Below are positions 1 to 6,320 of a DNA stretch of 11,071 nucleotides, one piece after another (the stretch's first letter is position 1; every line of letters starts with the position of its first letter). The position numbers were made by a program, and so were the translations under genes. Source of the stretch: Gemmatimonadales bacterium UBA7889 (lineage in GTDB: Bacteria; Gemmatimonadota; Gemmatimonadetes; Longimicrobiales; Gaopeijiaceae); NCBI GenBank assembly GCA_002501085.1, contig DLRL01000044.1:1-11071 (forward strand). The letters are read 5' to 3'. The notes under the pieces were generated by a model that did no database searches, was not told the origin of the DNA, and saw only the letters and a list, made by a program, of their open reading frames with translations.

Positions 1-297
1 CTTCCGGACTACCCTGAAGCGCAGTCGATCTACTTCATTCACCCAGGCGATGCGCTCTTCGACGGCTCGCCCTCGCCAAACCTGCGCATCTCGCTCTTCA
101 CCGAGAACAACAACGACATTGGCACGTATCATCGGATGACCGAAGAGGGCCATCGTCTCTTCGACGCCGCGATCAACTGGGCGTTGACCTACGGTTTTGG
201 GATGCAGGAGTCACGCTCGAAGGCCCCACACCAGCAAAGTGACCCCTATTCAGTCCACCATGGCCCCTGGTGCCTGACCACTCCGCTCTTCGACTAG
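1..297 (+). CDS. C-terminal fragment of a protein of unknown function (5' end outside window)
   Basis: Frame 1 is open from the first base to a TAG at 295-297, giving 98 residues with no start codon, so this is the tail of a longer protein. Codons strongly favour C in third position (ttc, atc, gac, aac, ctc), which supports real coding. The fragment has a recognisable core, with a stretch reading RISLFTENNND and then TEEGHRLFDAAINWAL at about residues 49-64. An EG-x-LF-x-AAI-x-WA pattern of this type is found at the C-terminal edge of secreted ThuA-like or lectin-like domains; this assignment is from memory and weak. The last 27 or so residues, after YGFGMQES, look irregular and may be a poorly conserved tail or the product of a frameshift. 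GC is near 59% by eye, higher than in the genes that follow. Function is not assigned. Confidence 0.6.
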   Translation, partial: LPDYPEAQSIYFIHPGDALFDGSPSPNLRISLFTENNNDIGTYHRMTEEGHRLFDAAINWALTYGFGMQESRSKAPHQQSDPYSVHHGPWCLTTPLFD

Positions 298-298
298 T

Positions 299-349
299 TG
301 CGGATCTGCGGGCTAAGGGCGCAAAATGAATGCGAAAGCACCATCCGCA
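299..349 (+). terminator. Inverted repeat after the first gene, possible terminator
   Basis: TGCGGAT (299-305) is exactly complementary to ATCCGCA (343-349). Inside it a smaller CGCA/TGCG stem (320-323 with 331-334) closes a 7-base loop. It begins 1 base after the TAG of the upstream gene and ends before the Shine-Dalgarno of the next one. There is no T-run, so it could equally be a regulatory hairpin in the leader of the gene at 369. Confidence 0.25.
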
Positions 350-355
350 TCTGCC

Positions 356-360
356 GGAGG
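356..360 (+). promoter_or_regulatory. Shine-Dalgarno GGAGG that fixes a GTG start
   Basis: GGAGG lies 8 bases before GTG 369-371. The codons that follow (K-R-I-L-L-F) open directly into a typical signal peptide. This is the reason for choosing GTG 369 as the start. Confidence 0.7.
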
Positions 361-368
361 CTTAGAAG

Positions 369-1391
369 GTGAAGAGAATCCTGCTCTTTGCATGTCTCAT
401 TACAATGCCGGGGTTCGTTTCGACGGTGGATGCACAAGTAGGAACATCGAGTACTCAGACATGGGAAGTTCCTAGGGCGTCCGACGGTCATCCGAACCTT
501 CAGGGAAACTGGACCAACGTAACCCTAACTCCGTTTCAGCGCCGGGAGGGTAGGGGGCCCATCTTCACATGGGAAGAAGTAAGAGATATAGAGAATGTGA
601 CTGATGAATGCCCTGCTAATCCTGGAACGGTTGCTTGTGGAAGACGTGAATTGCAAGGTCAGAGTAATGAAGCTCGGCTCACCGGCCAGGAGTACAATGA
701 GGTTTATTGGGATCGAGGTTCCCGGATAGCAATTGTCAACGGAGAACCTCGAACATCTTTGGTGACGCGTCCTTCAAACGGTCGTCGTCCACCACTCACG
801 CCCGAGGCTCAGGAACGCATTCGAGAAAGCAGGGAGTTCAGGAGTCAGTTCGGTCAGTATGACCACCCGGAGCTCAGACCTCTTGGAGAACGGTGTGTCG
901 TGTCTTTCGGGTCAAGCGCTGGTCCTCCAATGACTCCGAATACGGCTTATAACAACAATTATACGATCGTACAGAATGCCGATCATATGATGATCGTAGC
1001 TGAGATGGTTCATGACGTAAGGATCATCCGGCTTGGTGAGCCTCGACCATTACCTAAAGAGAACCGCCCCTGGTTTGGTGATTCGTGGGGTCGATGGGAA
1101 GGGAATACACTCGTGGTGGAGACGACGAACCTTCATCCTTCGCAGGCATTTCGAGGGATCCCGCATTCAGAGGACATGAAGGTGATCGAGAAATTCACGA
1201 GAGTAGACGAGGAGACGATACTCTATGATTTCACGATTGAGGACCCTAAGACGTACACTGAATCCTGGGGTGGCGAGATACCGTTCAAGAAATTTGATGA
1301 CCTGCTATACGAGTATTCATGCCACGAAGGAAACTATGCGCTGTCAGCCGTCCTGAGTGGTGCACGCTATCAGGAAAGAGGTGGACGCTGA
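369..1391 (+). CDS. Secreted protein of unknown function, 'DGHP-NLQG' family
   Basis: 340 residues starting at GTG. Residues 1-22 form a signal peptide (MKRILLFACLITMPGFVSTVDA, seen with its charged start and hydrophobic core), probably cut before Q23, so the mature protein is periplasmic or outside the cell. The mature region has a set of motifs I recall from a large uncharacterised family in soil and marine Acidobacteriota, Gemmatimonadota and relatives: SDGHPNLQGNWTN (38-50), VYWDRGSRI (112-120), PPLTPEAQER (141-150), GPPMTP with AYNNNYTIVQ (185-202), WFGDSWGRWEGNTLVVETTN (235-254) and YEYSCHEGNYAL (314-325). Four cysteines at 81, 90, 176 and 318 could form disulfides. The WEGNTLVVETTN stretch and surrounding beta-rich sequence suggest an all-beta fold (inference). 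No catalytic motif is recognised. The gene stands alone on the + strand and converges with the next gene. It is a real gene with no assignable activity. Confidence 0.9.
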   Translation: MKRILLFACLITMPGFVSTVDAQVGTSSTQTWEVPRASDGHPNLQGNWTNVTLTPFQRREGRGPIFTWEEVRDIENVTDECPANPGTVACGRRELQGQSNEARLTGQEYNEVYWDRGSRIAIVNGEPRTSLVTRPSNGRRPPLTPEAQERIRESREFRSQFGQYDHPELRPLGERCVVSFGSSAGPPMTPNTAYNNNYTIVQNADHMMIVAEMVHDVRIIRLGEPRPLPKENRPWFGDSWGRWEGNTLVVETTNLHPSQAFRGIPHSEDMKVIEKFTRVDEETILYDFTIEDPKTYTESWGGEIPFKKFDDLLYEYSCHEGNYALSAVLSGARYQERGGR

Positions 1392-1437
1392 GATCTCCCT
1401 GTGATGCGCTAGGACCTAAGCTGTTTCTGAACTGATC

Positions 1438-1462
1438 GAATTATTCGGTCTTCGGAGAATTC
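1438..1462 (+). terminator. Hairpin between convergent genes, possible terminator
   Basis: GAATTATTCG (1438-1447) pairs with CGGAGAATTC (1453-1462) over 10 positions, with one mismatch and one G-T pair, closing a 5-base loop. It sits 47 bases past the stop of the + strand gene and before the end of the - strand gene, where a two-way terminator would be expected. No T-run follows, so the call rests on position and stem only. Confidence 0.35.
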
Positions 1463-1502
1463 CAACTCTGCAGTAATTGTTACTGGTCACCTGCTCGGAT
1501 GA

Positions 1503-1520
1503 TCTGTATCAGCATACAGA
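1503..1520 (-). terminator. Perfect 7-bp hairpin downstream of the minus-strand gene
   Basis: TCTGTAT (1503-1509) and ATACAGA (1514-1520) are perfectly complementary around a 4-base loop. It lies 20 bases beyond the stop codon of the - strand gene ending at 1540. There is no T-run on either strand, so termination activity is only a guess from position. Confidence 0.3.
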
Positions 1521-1539
1521 CGCCTATAGCACCTACGTC

Positions 1540-2166
1540 TTAAGAAAGCGTGGCTACCACTTCACCTAGGAGCGGGTGCATGGATTTGACGAACTGAGAG
1601 AGATCCTTTGTCATCACACCAAGCTGTTTTTGCTCTAGCTTCAGTTCTGCGATCATGATGTCTCTAAGCGTAGTCCAGTGCTCTATTTGCCTCTCGATGG
1701 CTTCAGCTAATGCCAGGGTTTCCTCAGCATTATTGACCTCAATATTCTCAGTCTTGGTAAACATACTCTGAACGGAATCACGTGCTGAACGATGGTAGGT
1801 GATTTCTAACGGATAGACCGTTTTCGGGTTGTCGGACAACTTCCGAGCAGACCTGGCGACCTTTTTCAACTCGGTAATTTCAGCCTTCTTGGTAGCCATA
1901 GCATTGGCGAGACTACGTTTAATGGCCCGAGCACCGTTGGTCATCATTTTCCTCGTGCTCTTGCTGATATCAGCAATTGGATCATCACTATTCGCTGAGG
2001 TGATTGCCCATCCTAGCAATTCTCCGAGCGACATCAGAGCTCTCCGAAGCTGCTCTTGTTGTCGAACGCTGAGCCAATCATCCTGCTTTACTTTGACGAA
2101 GGCTAGGTGTGCGACTTCACGACTAATCAAGCTTGTTTGAACAGAGCTTGTAGGTGCTTTCTCCAT
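1540..2166 (-). CDS. Orphan helical, charged protein of unknown function
   Basis: 208 residues on the minus strand, ATG at 2166-2164 and TAA at 1542-1540. An AGGGG sits 3 bases before the ATG, which is rather close but is the best site nearby. There is no signal peptide and no cysteine, so the product is probably cytoplasmic, unlike all its neighbours. Composition is rich in Lys, Arg, Glu, Ala and Leu. Long helical or coiled-coil stretches are likely at about 30-112 and 146-208, broken by a short stretch with prolines around 113-122 (DNPKTVYPLE). I recognise no family. The opposite strand also has a 103-codon open frame, but its hydrophobic look is what the antisense of a charged helix gives, so I prefer this strand. 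It converges with the gene at 369-1391 and diverges from the one at 2416, so it is transcribed alone. It could be a structural or regulatory helical bundle; no function is claimed. Confidence 0.65.
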   Translation of the reverse strand: MEKAPTSSVQTSLISREVAHLAFVKVKQDDWLSVRQQEQLRRALMSLGELLGWAITSANSDDPIADISKSTRKMMTNGARAIKRSLANAMATKKAEITELKKVARSARKLSDNPKTVYPLEITYHRSARDSVQSMFTKTENIEVNNAEETLALAEAIERQIEHWTTLRDIMIAELKLEQKQLGVMTKDLSQFVKSMHPLLGEVVATLS

Positions 2167-2182
2167 ATTCCCCTGCAGGTTA

Positions 2183-2194
2183 TTTCGTTCGAAA
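2183..2194. repeat. Short inverted repeat TTTCG-TT-CGAAA
   Basis: A 5-bp perfect dyad with a 2-base centre, 17 bases upstream of the minus-strand ATG. It is one of four dyads in the divergent intergenic region and could be an operator or just an mRNA 5' hairpin. Confidence 0.4.
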
Positions 2195-2221
2195 GAAGTC
2201 GTTGATTCTCGGGTGTGATTC

Positions 2222-2235
2222 CCTTTCCCGAAAGG
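2222..2235. repeat. Inverted repeat CCTTTC-CC-GAAAGG
   Basis: A perfect 6-bp dyad with a 2-base centre, directly abutting the candidate -10 sequence TATACT at 2238. This position would suit a repressor or activator site serving one or both divergent genes (inference). Confidence 0.45.
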
Positions 2236-2237
2236 TA

Positions 2238-2243
2238 TATACT
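2238..2243 (+). promoter_or_regulatory. Candidate -10 element TATACT of the divergent region
   Basis: TATACT matches the sigma-70 -10 consensus at 5 of 6 positions, within GGTATATACT. No convincing -35 lies 17 bases upstream (GTGATT). The core TATATA is self-complementary, so the element could serve the minus-strand gene instead. If used rightwards, transcription would begin near 2250 and leave a leader of about 165 bases before the gene at 2416, containing the two larger dyads. Confidence 0.3.
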
Positions 2244-2301
2244 AAAATTGGTCTCAGAGTTCCCTTAAGTGGCCAAGCTCAGTCATTTATCCGTTAAAGC
2301 G

Positions 2302-2335
2302 TATAGAAGTTAGGGCTTTAAGCATAGCTTCTATA
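2302..2335 (+). repeat. Nested stem-loop in the leader of the DUF5916 gene
   Basis: TATAGAAG (2302-2309) is perfectly complementary to CTTCTATA (2328-2335). Inside lies a second palindrome, GCTT-T-AAGC (2315-2323). The structure is followed after 2 bases by another dyad at 2338. It may be a leader RNA structure, an attenuator, or a dyad bound by a regulator; sequence alone cannot separate these. Confidence 0.45.
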
Positions 2336-2337
2336 GA

Positions 2338-2353
2338 TCTTCGGAACCGAAGA
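2338..2353 (+). repeat. Perfect 7-bp dyad TCTTCGG-AA-CCGAAGA
   Basis: Seven-base arms flank a 2-base centre. As RNA it would fold as a 6-bp stem with a GAAC-type tetraloop. It lies 62 bases before the ATG at 2416 and next to the nested stem-loop at 2302-2335. It is followed by AGGATTAAC with no T-run, so it is not a classic intrinsic terminator. Confidence 0.45.
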
Positions 2354-2415
2354 GGATTAACAGCCTGCATCAGATTAGCCAAAACTTGAAACTCTGGCAT
2401 CAGTGATATGAACCA

Positions 2416-4587
2416 ATGTGGGGGATGAGATACAGTGCTTGGGTGATACCCGTATGCCTGATCACTCTGGGTGAAACTGTCTTTGCTCAAGATAATCTGG
2501 CGGTCGCTGTACCCATCTCATCCCCTCCGGTCATCGATGGTGTTCTGGATGAGCCATTTTGGACTCGTGTCGATCCTGTCACGGGATTCTTACAGCGTGA
2601 TCCCGTGGATGGGGCTCCGGCTAGCGAGAAGACAGAAGTACGAATTGCGTACACGCCTACCGCTCTGTACTTCGGAATGACGATGTATGATTCAGAACCC
2701 AACCTCATCCGTGGCAATATCCTCCAGAGAGGTGGCTGGATTGACAAAGACGACAACATTCGCATCGCGCTAGACACGTACGACGATGACCGAAATGCCT
2801 ACATGTTCGAGGTCGGTGTGCTCGGTACTCAGGATGACGCTCTGATTTCTGATGAATCGAGTACAGACTGGAATTGGGACGGAATTTACACGACTGAGGC
2901 ACGGATTACAGACGAAGGATGGGTTCTAGAGATTGAGATCCCATTCACGACGATTCGCTTCGACGACACAGAAGCTCCTGAAATGGGAATCGCTATTGCA
3001 CGGACGATTCGTCGAAAAAATGAGTCTGTATTTTGGCCACACATAGGACAGGAGTACCGATCGGGTATCGTCCACGTTTCCCGCTATGCACGCATGACAG
3101 GCCTTCGTGATCTACAGAAAGCCAGACATATAGAAGTGAAGCCACACGTGATATCTGGTGCTACTCATACTAGTGAGAAGGGGAGTGATACTAAGATCAA
3201 TGCGGGGATCGATATAAAGGCATCATTCACCTCTAATTCTACAGTTGATCTGACATACAATACGGATTTCGCTCAGGTTGAAGCTGACAACGTTCAAGTG
3301 AACTTGACACGGTTCAGTCTTTTCTTCCCTGAAAAGCGTGAGTTTTTTCTTGAGAGAGCAGGGCTCTTTCAATTTGGAGCACTGCGTGAAACAGAAGTGT
3401 TCTTTTCTCGCCGGGTAGGTCTCGATAGCGACATACTGGGTGGTGGTCGGTTCACGGGCCAAGCGGGTCCGATATCTATTGGTGCCATGAGTTTAAGAAC
3501 TTCAGGCGTCGAGGTGCCTGGCTCCGTCGGTGGCCCGCCCAATACGACAGCTGGTGCCTGGAACTCAGTCACACGGTTGCGTGGCAATGTGCTTCCACGG
3601 ATGACCGTGGGTGGAATCATGACTAGCAAAGAGACCGTCTCTGGACATAACCGAGTGGCTGGAGCAGATCTCCAAAGCCGATTCTGGAGCAGTAGCTCGC
3701 TGCTTCTCTGGGCTGCTAAGGTTTGGGATTCAGACTATGCAACTTCCGATGAGAGTAACTTCGCGGGGCAGGCTGAGCTTATCCTCGAAAACGATCGGTA
3801 CATCTTCGAGATTACCCGCACAGTCATCGGTGATGCTTTCGATCCCGCACTCGGCTTTGTTCCTCGCCCTGATCAAAAGAGATGGGGTGGCCAGGCCGGA
3901 ATTCGACCACGCTTCGAGAATAGTTCGTGGGCTCGGCAGTTCTTTATGACTTTTGGTGCAAACCACATTCAGGGCATTGAAGGAGAAAAACAATCTCATC
4001 ACAGGCGCTTAACGACCCGTTTAGGTTTTCAATCAGGGGACAACGCTAATCTAGATGTTCGAGAGCGCTTCGAGCGCCTTGATGAACCTGCACGCATCAA
4101 TGGTCGTATGGTGCCAGCCGGGGATTACAGATTCAGGCGTATATCTGCAGGATTTACTCCAGATCGCGCGCGTAGTGTAGGCTTCAAATTCAATACAGCA
4201 CTCGGAGATTTTTGGTCAGGCACAAGGACGGAACTGGGTGGAGGAGTAGTGTGGATCGCGAATAAGCATCTCACGGTTGATGGGAGTGTGAGTTGGAATG
4301 ACATATCACTTCCAGTACCTGATGGAGACTTTACAACAACACTGATCAGTACCCGCCTAGAAGCTGCGCTAAACCGAAAACTATTTGCGTATGCCCTCGT
4401 TCAGTGGGATGACGTATCACAGACACTGCAATCGAATATCCGAGTCGATTGGATCCACACGCCGGGAAGCGACCTCTTTGTGGTACTGGACACGGGTTAC
4501 CTCACTGGCCCCCTTGATCTTCCGCGGGATCCCAGATGGCTCCGCCGAACAGGAATCGTAAAATTGACCTATCTCAAGGCGTTCTAA
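2416..4587 (+). CDS. CBM9-like / DUF5916 outer-membrane protein
   Basis: 723 residues. A signal peptide runs to about A24 (cut before Q25). ATG 2425 (residue 4) is an equally possible start, since neither has a clear Shine-Dalgarno. Residues about 30-230 look like the family 9 carbohydrate-binding-like domain: PPVIDGVLDEPFW (37-49), VRIAYTPTALYFGM (75-88), DDNIRIALDTYDDDRNAYMF (112-131), GWVLEIEIPFTTIRF (168-182). The rest is a DUF5916-type region, whose signature is ADNVQVNLTRFSLFFPEKRE around 290-309 followed by FFLE. Alternating hydrophobic strands continue to the end, and the last residue is Phe (LTYLKAF), as in outer-membrane beta-barrels recognised by BamA. Length is normal for the family. 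The family's substrate is unknown; sugar binding and outer-membrane transport or enzyme activity are only suggestions. The stop is 24 bases before the next gene, so the two are probably one operon. Confidence 0.92.
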   Translation: MWGMRYSAWVIPVCLITLGETVFAQDNLAVAVPISSPPVIDGVLDEPFWTRVDPVTGFLQRDPVDGAPASEKTEVRIAYTPTALYFGMTMYDSEPNLIRGNILQRGGWIDKDDNIRIALDTYDDDRNAYMFEVGVLGTQDDALISDESSTDWNWDGIYTTEARITDEGWVLEIEIPFTTIRFDDTEAPEMGIAIARTIRRKNESVFWPHIGQEYRSGIVHVSRYARMTGLRDLQKARHIEVKPHVISGATHTSEKGSDTKINAGIDIKASFTSNSTVDLTYNTDFAQVEADNVQVNLTRFSLFFPEKREFFLERAGLFQFGALRETEVFFSRRVGLDSDILGGGRFTGQAGPISIGAMSLRTSGVEVPGSVGGPPNTTAGAWNSVTRLRGNVLPRMTVGGIMTSKETVSGHNRVAGADLQSRFWSSSSLLLWAAKVWDSDYATSDESNFAGQAELILENDRYIFEITRTVIGDAFDPALGFVPRPDQKRWGGQAGIRPRFENSSWARQFFMTFGANHIQGIEGEKQSHHRRLTTRLGFQSGDNANLDVRERFERLDEPARINGRMVPAGDYRFRRISAGFTPDRARSVGFKFNTALGDFWSGTRTELGGGVVWIANKHLTVDGSVSWNDISLPVPDGDFTTTLISTRLEAALNRKLFAYALVQWDDVSQTLQSNIRVDWIHTPGSDLFVVLDTGYLTGPLDLPRDPRWLRRTGIVKLTYLKAF

Positions 4588-4611
4588 TTACCCGAGACCA
4601 AGGACTAGAAC

Positions 4612-5595
4612 ATGAAGAGGATTGAGATACGAGGTGTCGTTCTGCTGGCGGCCGTAATGGTCTGGGGATGTGCACCTGTGCAGGATGGTGTCAGTCAAAG
4701 TGGAGATCTCGCTTCCCGTGTAGAGGCAAGCCTCAATTCCCTGAACGCTAAGACGTCGTTTTACGCTAAGCATCTTCCATCGGGGCGCGAGATCGCTATT
4801 CGTGCTGACGAACCGATGAACGCCCTTAGCGTGATCAAGATCCCCATCCTGGTTCTGGCATATAGAGATGTAGATGCCGGGGCGTTAGATCTTGATGAAC
4901 GTTATCGGATCCAACCGGAAGACATGCGACGTGGAAGCGGGCTCCTCCAAAGTTTTGCCCCAGGTATCGAGCCCACCTATCGGGACATCATCACCCAGAT
5001 GATCATCACGAGTGACAATACAGCGACGGATGTGGTGATAAAGCGCCTGGGATTGGAGCGCGTGAACACTATGCTCGCTGAATTGGGCTTTGAACAAACC
5101 CGACTACGTGCTACGACTGGTGAATTGTTTAGGGACGTGTTGGGGTTGGCTGACCCCGGCAATGCCTCTCTTTCAGACCGTGAGGTTTTTGAGTCAGGCT
5201 TTCCTTCTGACCCAGAAGCCGCAGTCCGCAGCTTCGGCTTCGAAGGTGATTCTGCTCAATGGTTAGGTAGGATTACGGCCCGAGAGATCTCTCATATGCT
5301 CGAGGCGATCGAGGAAGGTGAGTTGGCATCGCCCGCATCTAGTGAGGAGATGATTGGTATCCTCCGAAGACAATTCTATAGCTCTAGGTTACCGCAACAA
5401 CTGCGGGGCAGGGCTTCTATTGCCCATAAGACTGGAGATTGGCCACCTCACGCCGGTAACGATGTCGGAATTCTCTACTACGAGGGCGGCCCCACCGTAG
5501 TTGCTGCATTTACCAACCAGAATCAGGGGGATTTCTTCGAACTTGAAGCCGCACTGGGAAGGATCGCGGTGGATTTGGTTGATAGTTGGCGTTGA
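4612..5595 (+). CDS. Class A beta-lactamase-fold serine hydrolase, lipoprotein
   Basis: 327 residues; AAGGA lies 7 bases before ATG 4612. The N-terminus is a lipoprotein signal ending in VWGC with Cys20 (Trp at -2 is unusual), so it should be membrane-anchored facing the periplasm. All active-site motifs of the class A fold are visible: S73-V-I-K76 (SxxK), S134-D-N136 (SDN), E171 at the spacing expected for the omega-loop glutamate (37 residues after the SDN serine, against 36 in Ambler numbering), and K273-T-G275 (KTG). The gap from SDN to KTG is 139 residues, against about 104 in classic enzymes, so roughly 35 extra residues lie at about 175-215, after the omega loop. The C-terminal helix resembles the family. 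The family acts on beta-lactams or related acyl substrates through an acyl-enzyme. Real beta-lactamase activity cannot be assumed here; a peptidase or esterase role is equally open. It probably shares an operon with the upstream DUF5916 gene. Confidence 0.88.
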   Translation: MKRIEIRGVVLLAAVMVWGCAPVQDGVSQSGDLASRVEASLNSLNAKTSFYAKHLPSGREIAIRADEPMNALSVIKIPILVLAYRDVDAGALDLDERYRIQPEDMRRGSGLLQSFAPGIEPTYRDIITQMIITSDNTATDVVIKRLGLERVNTMLAELGFEQTRLRATTGELFRDVLGLADPGNASLSDREVFESGFPSDPEAAVRSFGFEGDSAQWLGRITAREISHMLEAIEEGELASPASSEEMIGILRRQFYSSRLPQQLRGRASIAHKTGDWPPHAGNDVGILYYEGGPTVVAAFTNQNQGDFFELEAALGRIAVDLVDSWR

Positions 5596-5627
5596 GTGAT
5601 CCAGCACACAAATACGGATTCTTGATA

Positions 5628-5657
5628 TTGATATTATAGTATCACATGATATATAAC
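5628..5657 (+). promoter_or_regulatory. Candidate sigma-70-type promoter in an AT-rich gap
   Basis: TTGATA (5628-5633) is followed after 16 bases by TATATA (5650-5655), or after 18 bases by TATAAC (5652-5657). The surrounding gap is strikingly AT-rich compared with the genes on either side. Transcription would start about 25-30 bases before the ATG at 5687, leaving room for the GAGG Shine-Dalgarno at 5673-5676. A second TTGATA at 5622-5627 makes the exact -35 uncertain. Confidence 0.45.
5629..5644. repeat. Imperfect 16-bp palindrome in the promoter spacer
   Basis: TGATATTATAGTATCA is its own reverse complement at 14 of 16 positions and overlaps the candidate -35. A shorter ATCA-CA-TGAT dyad overlaps its end (5641-5650). 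The placement suits a repressor operator, but low-complexity AT sequence gives such dyads by chance fairly often. Confidence 0.3.
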
Positions 5658-5686
5658 TATCTAAGTTACTATGAGGCAATGATTTA

Positions 5687-6217
5687 ATGAAACTTATACT
5701 GCGGACTCTCAGTACACTTTTGATCCTCGTTACAGGCGTTGTATTGGGGGTTTTTGCAGTAGCGAGGTTTCATGATGGGCCTCTTGAGGGTGCCCTGGCG
5801 ATTGTTGCGGCTGGTCCATTTGATTCGGGTGAAATGCAGACAGGCACAGAGGAGCCGGATTGGGAGTTCTTAAGAGATTACTCTACGGTACAGTTTCAGT
5901 TATTGGACCCTGTTCGCTCGCGCACAACGTGGATCATGGAGCACGAAGGCCGAATCTTCATTCCTTCCGGCTATATGAACTCATTATTAGGCAAAATCTG
6001 GAAGCATTGGCCAAAGGAAGCTGAAGAAGACGGTCGGGTGCTATTACGAGTTGATGGCAACCTCTACGAGCGTCAGATGGTGAGGATTCGAGATGAAGCT
6101 GTGGCCACTCCAGTATTGAGTGAATTAGGAAGGAAGTATGTAGGTGGCTCCCCCATCCCATTCCAACAGGTTGAGTCAGGAGATATCTGGCTCTTTGAGT
6201 TACAGCCGAGAAGCTAA
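5687..6217 (+). CDS. Membrane-anchored protein of unknown function
   Basis: 176 residues; GAGG lies 10 bases before ATG 5687. Residues about 4-26 form one hydrophobic segment, likely an uncleaved N-terminal anchor with the rest in the periplasm. The soluble part has motifs that look conserved rather than random: GPFDSGEMQTGTEEPDWEFL (43-62), an LLDPVRSRTTWIMEHEGRIF strip (72-91), IPSGYMNS (92-99), KHWPKEAEEDGRVLLRVDG (106-124), and a closing IWLFELQPR (167-175). I recall similar unnamed proteins of about 180-200 residues. The RSRTTWIMEHEGRIFIPSG strip faintly resembles the strands of FMN or F420-binding split barrels, but no cofactor motif can be pointed to, so this is only a guess. It appears to be a single-gene unit, with its own promoter-like region before it and a sigma-54-like promoter after it. 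Confidence 0.82.
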   Translation: MKLILRTLSTLLILVTGVVLGVFAVARFHDGPLEGALAIVAAGPFDSGEMQTGTEEPDWEFLRDYSTVQFQLLDPVRSRTTWIMEHEGRIFIPSGYMNSLLGKIWKHWPKEAEEDGRVLLRVDGNLYERQMVRIRDEAVATPVLSELGRKYVGGSPIPFQQVESGDIWLFELQPRS

Positions 6218-6264
6218 CCACGGTTGTCACAATAGGGCCTGTTAATCGTCACCCAGAGAGGACG

Positions 6265-6301
6265 CAGGGTCTACAGACCTGTTAGAAAAAGGGCGTTTTC
6301 T
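6265..6301 (+). terminator. Weak hairpins downstream of the 5687 gene
   Basis: GGTC-TACA-GACC, with partial CAG/CTG extension (about 6265-6281), is followed by AGAAAA (6284-6289) complementary to TTTTCT (6296-6301). They start about 48 bases past the stop and end just before the sigma-54-like element. Both stems are weak, so the terminator call is tentative. Confidence 0.2.
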
Positions 6302-6303
6302 TG

Positions 6304-6319
6304 TGGCACGGTGTCTGCA
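6304..6319 (+). promoter_or_regulatory. Sigma-54 (-24/-12) promoter
   Basis: The sequence TGGCACG (6304-6310), four bases, then CTGCA (6315-6319) matches the RpoN consensus TGGCACG-N4-TTGCW at all but one position. The invariant GG (6305-6306) and GC (6317-6318) are exactly 10 bases apart, as required. Transcription would start about 12 bases after the GC, near 6330, giving a leader of about 58 bases to the ATG at 6388. Sigma-54 promoters need an AAA+ enhancer-binding protein; none is encoded in the window. A TTGT-C-ACAA palindrome at 6224-6232, about 100 bases upstream, is at a suitable distance for an enhancer site but is too short to call. Confidence 0.65.
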
Positions 6320-6320
6320 C

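Noticed and set aside
1829..2140. Plus-strand open frame of 103 codons with a hydrophobic segment
   Set aside because: It lies wholly antisense to the 208-residue minus-strand gene; its hydrophobicity is what the complement of a charged helix produces. It has no better ribosome site and ends in low-complexity Ser/Cys sequence.
2369..2404. Direct repeat GCATCAG about 30 bases apart before the DUF5916 gene
   Set aside because: Seven bases is short enough to occur by chance in a 250-base gap; only two copies are seen.
2287..2490. Minus-strand open frame of 67 codons across the start of the DUF5916 gene
   Set aside because: It overlaps the dyad-rich leader and the signal-peptide codons of a well-supported gene, with no family-like sequence or ribosome site.
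4612..5595. Reading this gene as an antibiotic-resistance determinant
   Set aside because: The fold and motifs are right, but the insertion, lipoprotein form and neighbours do not resemble known resistance loci. Activity on beta-lactams cannot be judged from sequence alone.
6224..6232. TTGTCACAA palindrome as an enhancer-binding site for the sigma-54 promoter
   Set aside because: Distance is suitable, but the arms are only 4 bases and no second copy is present, so it is not listed as a feature.
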